Made by a program: the position numbers and the translations under genes. From positions 1 through 18,644 of the forward strand of contig WLKR01000005.1 of the NCBI GenBank assembly GCA_009701115.1: 18,644 bases of DNA, written 5' to 3'. The DNA is from Actinomycetota bacterium. GTDB lineage: Bacteria > Actinomycetota > Acidimicrobiia > Acidimicrobiales > RAAP-2. Numbering within the stretch: the first letter of the stretch is position 1; each line of letters begins with the position of its first letter. Of this stretch, positions 15,147 through 18,644 are shown piece by piece. Under the pieces are notes generated by a model. That model was not told the DNA's origin. It saw only the letters and a list, made by a program, of their open reading frames with translations, and ran no database searches.

Positions 15147-15153
15147 TACTCTA
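15147..15153. promoter_or_regulatory. Overlapping divergent -10 elements (TauE/SafE and Nudix genes)
   Basis: On the minus strand TAGAGT (15148-15153) lies seven bases before the ATG at 15140. On the plus strand TACTCT (15147-15152) lies eight bases before the GTG at 15161. The two hexamers share five bases, so polymerase could probably occupy only one at a time. Confidence 0.45.
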
Positions 15154-15160
15154 CGAAGGT

Positions 15161-15640
15161 GTGGATAGGGACAACATCATCACGATGAATGCAGAACTGA
15201 TTGTTCCGAGTGATCAACCCCACGACCTCATTCGTGCGGCCGGTGGTGTTTTGTTCCGCACGTCTCGTCGCGGCCGTGACAAAGTGGCCGTGGTCTACCG
15301 CGAAGCCCGTGGCGACTGGACCTTCCCCAAGGGAAAGCTCGATGAAGGCGAATCCTTTGAAGAAGCTGCTCTTCGAGAAGTTGTGGAAGAAACAGGGATA
15401 ACGGCCGAGATTCGACGGTTTATTGGTTCAACGAACTACACCCACCGCAAGGGTCGACCCAAAATCGTGGCCTACTACCTCATGGAGTCCATCAGTGGCG
15501 AGTTCGCTCCCAACGAAGAAGTAGATGAACTGCGCTGGGTCACGCTTGATGAGGCGTTCGAACTATTGACGTGGGACCGCGACCAAGAACTCATAGATCT
15601 CTTGCGTTTGCTGCCCGAGTTTCGCGCTACTGCGTCTTAG
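15161..15640 (+). CDS. Nudix hydrolase
   Basis: The 159-residue single-domain protein has a perfect Nudix box (G-x5-E-x7-R-E-V-V-E-E-T-G-I) at residues 58-80, preceded by WTFPKGK (53-59). This pyrophosphohydrolase family needs a divalent metal held by the box glutamates and cleaves X-linked nucleoside diphosphates. WTFPKGKLDEGES is common in actinobacterial MutT1/Ap4A-type enzymes, but the substrate cannot be fixed from this. The start is uncertain. GTG 15161 is favoured by a TACTCT hexamer eight bases upstream. The ATG at 15185 would give 151 residues and keeps the whole domain, with AGGG 14 bases before it. The 3' end overlaps the convergent ABC ATPase gene by 14 bases. Confidence 0.93.
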   Translation: MDRDNIITMNAELIVPSDQPHDLIRAAGGVLFRTSRRGRDKVAVVYREARGDWTFPKGKLDEGESFEEAALREVVEETGITAEIRRFIGSTNYTHRKGRPKIVAYYLMESISGEFAPNEEVDELRWVTLDEAFELLTWDRDQELIDLLRLLPEFRATAS

Positions 15641-16370
15641 GCACCCGCGATAAGAAGTCAATCGTTTCCGGTTGACTGGGGCTGTCAAAAAACTGTTTGG
15701 CTGGTGCCACTTCCACTAAGCGGCCGGCGTCCAAGAGCGCTACTCGATGCGCCACGTCTCGAGCGAACTGCATCTCGTGAGTCGCAATCAACATCGTGGT
15801 GCCTTGAATCGCGAGATCGGACAGCAAGTCCAGTACTTCACCAACGAGAGTGGGGTCGAGAGCGCTGGTGACTTCATCTAACAGCAACACGTCAGGCTGC
15901 ATGGCTAACGCCCGAGCGATGGCCACGCGTTGCTGTTGACCGCCAGACAGCTGATCGGGATAGTCGTTGCTACGAGTGCCCAGGCCAATGCGTCCCAGGA
16001 GTTCACGAGCCTCGCTCTCAACTTCGTTCCTCGGCCGACCTAAGGCTCGCAAGGGCCCGAGGGAGATGTTGTCGAGCACGTTCAGGTGAGGGAAGAGATT
16101 GAAAGCCTGGAAGACGATGCCGATGTGGCGGCGAACGAGATCAACATCGATGCGCTCATCGAGGAGAGACTGACCGCGAAAGATGATGTCGCCCTGCTCG
16201 ATGCGCTCGAGCAGATTGATGCACCGCAGCAAAGTGGACTTACCGGAGCCTGAACTGCCTAAGAGGCAAACGACTTCGTGGGCCTGCAGTTCGAGCGTCA
16301 CGCCGTGGAGCACGGTGCGCTGGTCGAACTGCTTATGGACGTTGTGAAGTTCAATCATGGGACTACTCAT
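15627..16370 (-). CDS. Polar amino acid ABC transporter, ATP-binding protein
   Basis: The 247-residue ATPase has Walker A GSSGSGKST (38-46), Q-loop Gln88 in GIVFQAFNLFPH, signature LSGGQ (141-145), Walker B VLLLDE (161-166) and H-loop His198. VFQAFNLFPHLNVLDNISLGP and the short length place it in the GlnQ/HisP group that powers uptake of glutamine, glutamate, histidine or other polar amino acids. Its ATG overlaps the permease stop by four bases (ATGA, 16367-16370), so the two are translationally coupled. It is the last gene of the importer operon. Its stop lies inside the 3' end of the convergent Nudix gene. The exact amino acid is unknown. Confidence 0.97.
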   Translation of the reverse strand: MSSPMIELHNVHKQFDQRTVLHGVTLELQAHEVVCLLGSSGSGKSTLLRCINLLERIEQGDIIFRGQSLLDERIDVDLVRRHIGIVFQAFNLFPHLNVLDNISLGPLRALGRPRNEVESEARELLGRIGLGTRSNDYPDQLSGGQQQRVAIARALAMQPDVLLLDEVTSALDPTLVGEVLDLLSDLAIQGTTMLIATHEMQFARDVAHRVALLDAGRLVEVAPAKQFFDSPSQPETIDFLSRVPKTQ

Positions 16371-17257
16371 GAGACGAAGGCCAAGCGCTTGGATCGGTCA
16401 CGATCTATTAGTCGGTCAGTTAGCCGAGTCATCGGGATTGTGAGCAACAGGAAGAGCAGCGAGGCCACGGTGAAGCCCGCAAAGTTGAAGTTGGTGGAGC
16501 TGTAGATGTGTGCCGCTTGCGTGGCGTCAATAATTCCCAGCGTCGAGACCAGCGCGGTGTCCTTCTGCAGAGAGATGAAGTCGTTGAGGAGTGGAGGAAT
16601 GACGTTGCGAATGGCCTGCGGCAAAACGACGTAGCGCATGGTGGCGCCCTGTCGCAGCCCAATGGCCCGCGCCGCAACGAGTTGGTTGGTGGCGACGGAG
16701 TTAATGCCGGCTCGGTAGACCTCGGCGACGTAGGCACTGTACGTAATAGTCAGGGCAATGCAGGCGTAGACCGCTGGAGACTGCTGGGATATCCAACCCA
16801 AGTCCATACCGGGCATGCCGTACCCAACGGCAAAGAGTACGAGGATGACAGGAATGCCACGAAAGAAATCGGTGTAGATGGTGGAGAGCAACCGCAGGGG
16901 AGTCAGAACCGGTGACGAACTCATACGTACGACGGCAATCGCCAATCCGAAGATCAAGACGAGAATCTCGCACACGATAAACATCCAAATGTTGGTGAGA
17001 AATCCTCTCCATATTGCCGAGAGGCCTTCACTGGGATCGCCAATAAATGCGCGCCAGGCGTGACTCGGGCTGAGAAAGAATTCGCGGACGGCCTGACCAC
17101 CCGGCGCCATCCACAATGCGAAGGCCATAACACCAATAACCGAAATCGTGGAAGCAATACTGGCCCAGCGAGCGTGCTGGCTACTGCCGAAGCGACGATG
17201 GCGCGCTACAAAAAGATGTGGCGCCCCCGGCCCAGAGTTCTGAGTCGAAGGCGCCAC
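16367..17257 (-). CDS. Polar amino acid ABC transporter, permease
   Basis: The 296-residue HisM/GlnP-type permease has a membrane segment at about 35-52, then a domain with five more. The conserved segment FFRGIPVILVLFAVGYG and the cytoplasmic EAA loop at about 195-220 (VAARAIGLRQGATMRYVVLP) contact the ATPase. As the only permease in the operon it probably works as a homodimer. The start is GTG 17257, with a polar N-terminal tail of about 33 residues, longer than in most relatives. No internal ATG or GTG before the first membrane segment offers an alternative. I see no Shine-Dalgarno sequence. A GTGGCGCC/GGCGCCAC inverted repeat covers the first codons. The gene begins 21 bases after the binding-protein stop. 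Confidence 0.93.
   Translation of the reverse strand: MAPSTQNSGPGAPHLFVARHRRFGSSQHARWASIASTISVIGVMAFALWMAPGGQAVREFFLSPSHAWRAFIGDPSEGLSAIWRGFLTNIWMFIVCEILVLIFGLAIAVVRMSSSPVLTPLRLLSTIYTDFFRGIPVILVLFAVGYGMPGMDLGWISQQSPAVYACIALTITYSAYVAEVYRAGINSVATNQLVAARAIGLRQGATMRYVVLPQAIRNVIPPLLNDFISLQKDTALVSTLGIIDATQAAHIYSSTNFNFAGFTVASLLFLLLTIPMTRLTDRLIDRDRSKRLAFVS
17218..17257. repeat. Inverted repeat over the start of the permease gene
   Basis: GTGGCGCC (17218-17225) and GGCGCCAC (17250-17257) form a perfect 8-bp stem around a 24-base loop. One arm contains the GTG start codon. In the mRNA it lies just after the binding-protein gene, so it could stabilise that part of the message and lower permease translation. 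Confidence 0.65.
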
Positions 17258-17278
17258 AAACGTAAAGATTTGTACTTG

Positions 17279-18133
17279 TTACTTAAGCAGCGGTACTGAG
17301 GTGTAGTCGCTGAGGTACTGCGTTGCAAGGCGCTTCAACGTGCCGTCAGCCTTAAGTGCGGCGATAGCTGAGTTCACGCAAGCGACGAGATTCGAGTTCT
17401 TCTGGAAGGTAACGCCGTAGTGCTCACCAACCGACTTGAACTGTCCAATCTGCTTGGCCAGTGGGTCGCCCGCTTCCGTCGTGATCTGGTAGTTGACCAT
17501 GTAGTTACCGGTTGGCGTGTCGACCACGATGGCGTCGATTTGCTTCGACTGCAGTGCAGCCACGGCGAGGTCGAGCGTGTTGTACGCACGTGGTGTGGTC
17601 TTGGGCTTGATGTACTTGGTGATGTACGACATGCCCGTCGTGCCGACCTGGTCACCGAACTTGGCGTTCTTGAGGCCCGCCAACGTCTTGACGTTCGCGT
17701 ACTTGCTGGTCTTCAACACAACAACCGACTGTTGAACGTCGTAGTAGCTGTTCGAGAAGGCCACGGTCTTGGCGCGCTCTGGCGTGTAGGAGATTTCGTT
17801 GATGTCAAAGTCGTAGGACTTGGCACCGGGGGCGTAGCTCGAGTCGAATGGCACGGTGGTCCACTGAACCTTGGCGTTCGTGAAGCCAAGCTTGCGGGCT
17901 AGTGCGTACGTAAAGGCTGACTCGTAACCTTGGCCGTTAGACGGCGTGTTGTTGGAGAACCAGGGCTCCCAGACGGGGTTGTCGGTTCCGACGGTGAGCT
18001 TGCCGGCAGTCTTGTAGGTCGCAGTGTTGCAACCCTTCAGGCTGGTGGTAGCACCAGCCGTAGTTGCCAATGTGGCGGCGGTAAGGGCGGTGGCGCTCAA
18101 AGCGCCGGCAAGTGCGAGTCGAAGTGCACGCAT
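17279..18133 (-). CDS. Amino acid ABC transporter substrate-binding protein (family 3)
   Basis: The 284-residue exported protein has a signal peptide (MRALRLALAGALSATALTAA..., cleavage near AGA, residue 26-28). The mature region is a family-3 periplasmic-binding fold: KLTVGTDNPVWEPW near residue 45, YDFDINEISYTPERAKTVAF in the first lobe, and VGTTGMSYI and QIDAIVVDTPTG in the second. A canonical lipobox is missing: Cys35 is preceded by Leu-Lys-Gly and lies beyond the probable cleavage site. Cys35 and Cys252 could instead form a disulfide. I chose the ATG at 18133 over an upstream in-frame start at 18172 because it gives a clean signal peptide. It is the first gene of the importer operon and lies 67 bases after the TetR-family gene. 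Confidence 0.95.
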   Translation of the reverse strand: MRALRLALAGALSATALTAATLATTAGATTSLKGCNTATYKTAGKLTVGTDNPVWEPWFSNNTPSNGQGYESAFTYALARKLGFTNAKVQWTTVPFDSSYAPGAKSYDFDINEISYTPERAKTVAFSNSYYDVQQSVVVLKTSKYANVKTLAGLKNAKFGDQVGTTGMSYITKYIKPKTTPRAYNTLDLAVAALQSKQIDAIVVDTPTGNYMVNYQITTEAGDPLAKQIGQFKSVGEHYGVTFQKNSNLVACVNSAIAALKADGTLKRLATQYLSDYTSVPLLK

Positions 18134-18158
18134 GGTTCCAACTTTCTCGGGTCTGGTA

Positions 18159-18177
18159 AATACTGAGCCCAATACTA
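18159..18177 (-). promoter_or_regulatory. Promoter/operator candidate of the importer operon
   Basis: AGTATT occurs twice in direct orientation (18171-18176 and 18159-18164 on the minus strand), separated by GGGCTC. TAGTAT (18172-18177) fits TANNNT and could be the -10, giving a short leader before the ATG at 18133. The repeat could be a regulator site. Confidence 0.35.
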
Positions 18178-18200
18178 ATTACTGCCGAGCCGGTAGGTAT

Positions 18201-18644
18201 CTAGGTGGCCGTCGGTACCAGGAAGATCTGGTCGGTCAAGGCGTTGATTAGGGCTATCCAGCCCGCATTCGAGACTCCCTCGGGAGTCATTTCGGCCAGC
18301 CAGAGGCCCAAGGTGTAGCTCTGGATCAGTAGAGAAATGGCGGCAGGGTCGTATTCGGTCCGCACCCATCCCCGTTCCTGGGCCTCCCGTATCAAGTCGG
18401 CCAGTCCCGTGGTGAGTCGGTGCTGCTCCCGGGCAAGAAGTGACTGCAAGTTGGGTCGCTGCGTAGCTAGTCCTAAAAGTTGGACGCGATTTTTCCGGTC
18501 GGCCGATCGAATTTCAGACTGCGTTACTTGGGTCAACTGGTAAAAATTTGCCCGGGCTACTTCCAACGTGGTCGCATTTTGAAGGATTGCAGTGATAACC
18601 GCCATTGATTCATCGACGTACCGAGCGAATCGCACCACTTGGGC
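18201..18644 (-). CDS. TetR-family regulator, C-terminal part (5' end outside window)
   Basis: The frame is open to the window edge, so only about 147 C-terminal residues are visible and the DNA-binding helix-turn-helix is missing. The visible part is all helical, with no membrane segment. Its features fit the ligand-binding and dimer domain of TetR-like regulators: RFARYVDESMAVITAILQNA, the RLTTGLADLIREAQERGWVR stretch and the closing ISLLIQSYTLGLWLAE helix. The phrase in which a Gly-Trp-Val-Arg turn is followed by a DPAA helix is especially typical. It lies upstream of the amino-acid importer on the same strand, so it may control that operon, but this is only positional evidence. The GTG at 18638 should not be taken as the true start. 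Confidence 0.75.
   Translation of the reverse strand, partial: AQVVRFARYVDESMAVITAILQNATTLEVARANFYQLTQVTQSEIRSADRKNRVQLLGLATQRPNLQSLLAREQHRLTTGLADLIREAQERGWVRTEYDPAAISLLIQSYTLGLWLAEMTPEGVSNAGWIALINALTDQIFLVPTAT

Noticed and set aside
1..18644. Mobile element, CRISPR array, toxin-antitoxin or phage-defence island
   Set aside because: I looked for transposase or integrase motifs, regularly spaced repeats and defence-type gene pairs. The only candidates were the nuclease-like pair, which lacks defence neighbours, and the hairpin in the protease gene, which stands alone.

Overview
The window looks like chromosomal DNA from a medium-to-high GC actinobacterium. An Acidimicrobiia-type lineage is my guess from the mix of genes, but no marker here fixes the taxon. 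Genes are packed tightly: no stretch longer than about 170 bases lacks a gene, and several convergent genes touch or overlap at their stop codons. I see no insertion sequence, prophage, CRISPR array or integrase.

Layout: (1) 1-3022 holds the 3' part of a DUF3048 (YerB-like) surface protein gene, a SRPBCC protein on the minus strand, and a plus-strand pair, alpha/beta hydrolase then prephenate dehydratase (pheA). (2) 3023-7429 is a minus-strand run read from right to left: two coupled genes whose products look like degenerate PD-(D/E)XK (RecB-like) nucleases, the translational GTPase typA, tRNA-Ser(UGA) and its terminator, then a TauE/SafE permease. A 43-residue membrane protein is divergent from this run. 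(3) 7712-13769 is a minus-strand secretion block: a very large sedolisin (S53) protease with Ig-like and propeller-like extensions, then a secreted protein with the same type of propeller repeats and a glycoside-hydrolase-like C-terminus, then a 70-residue coiled-coil protein. (4) 13837-15640 carries a DUF4395 membrane protein with two CxxC motifs, a second TauE/SafE permease and a divergent Nudix hydrolase. (5) 15627-18644 encodes a complete polar-amino-acid ABC importer (binding protein, permease, ATPase) preceded by the 3' part of a TetR-family regulator gene.

Two themes stand out. First, at least seven genes have a TANNNT -10 hexamer 6 or 7 bases before the start codon and mostly no usable ribosome binding site, which predicts leaderless transcripts. 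The two large secreted proteins instead have good Shine-Dalgarno sites. Second, the secreted protease, the secreted GH-like protein and the nearby amino-acid importer could together serve extracellular protein or cell-wall scavenging. That functional link is inference from proximity and domain content only.
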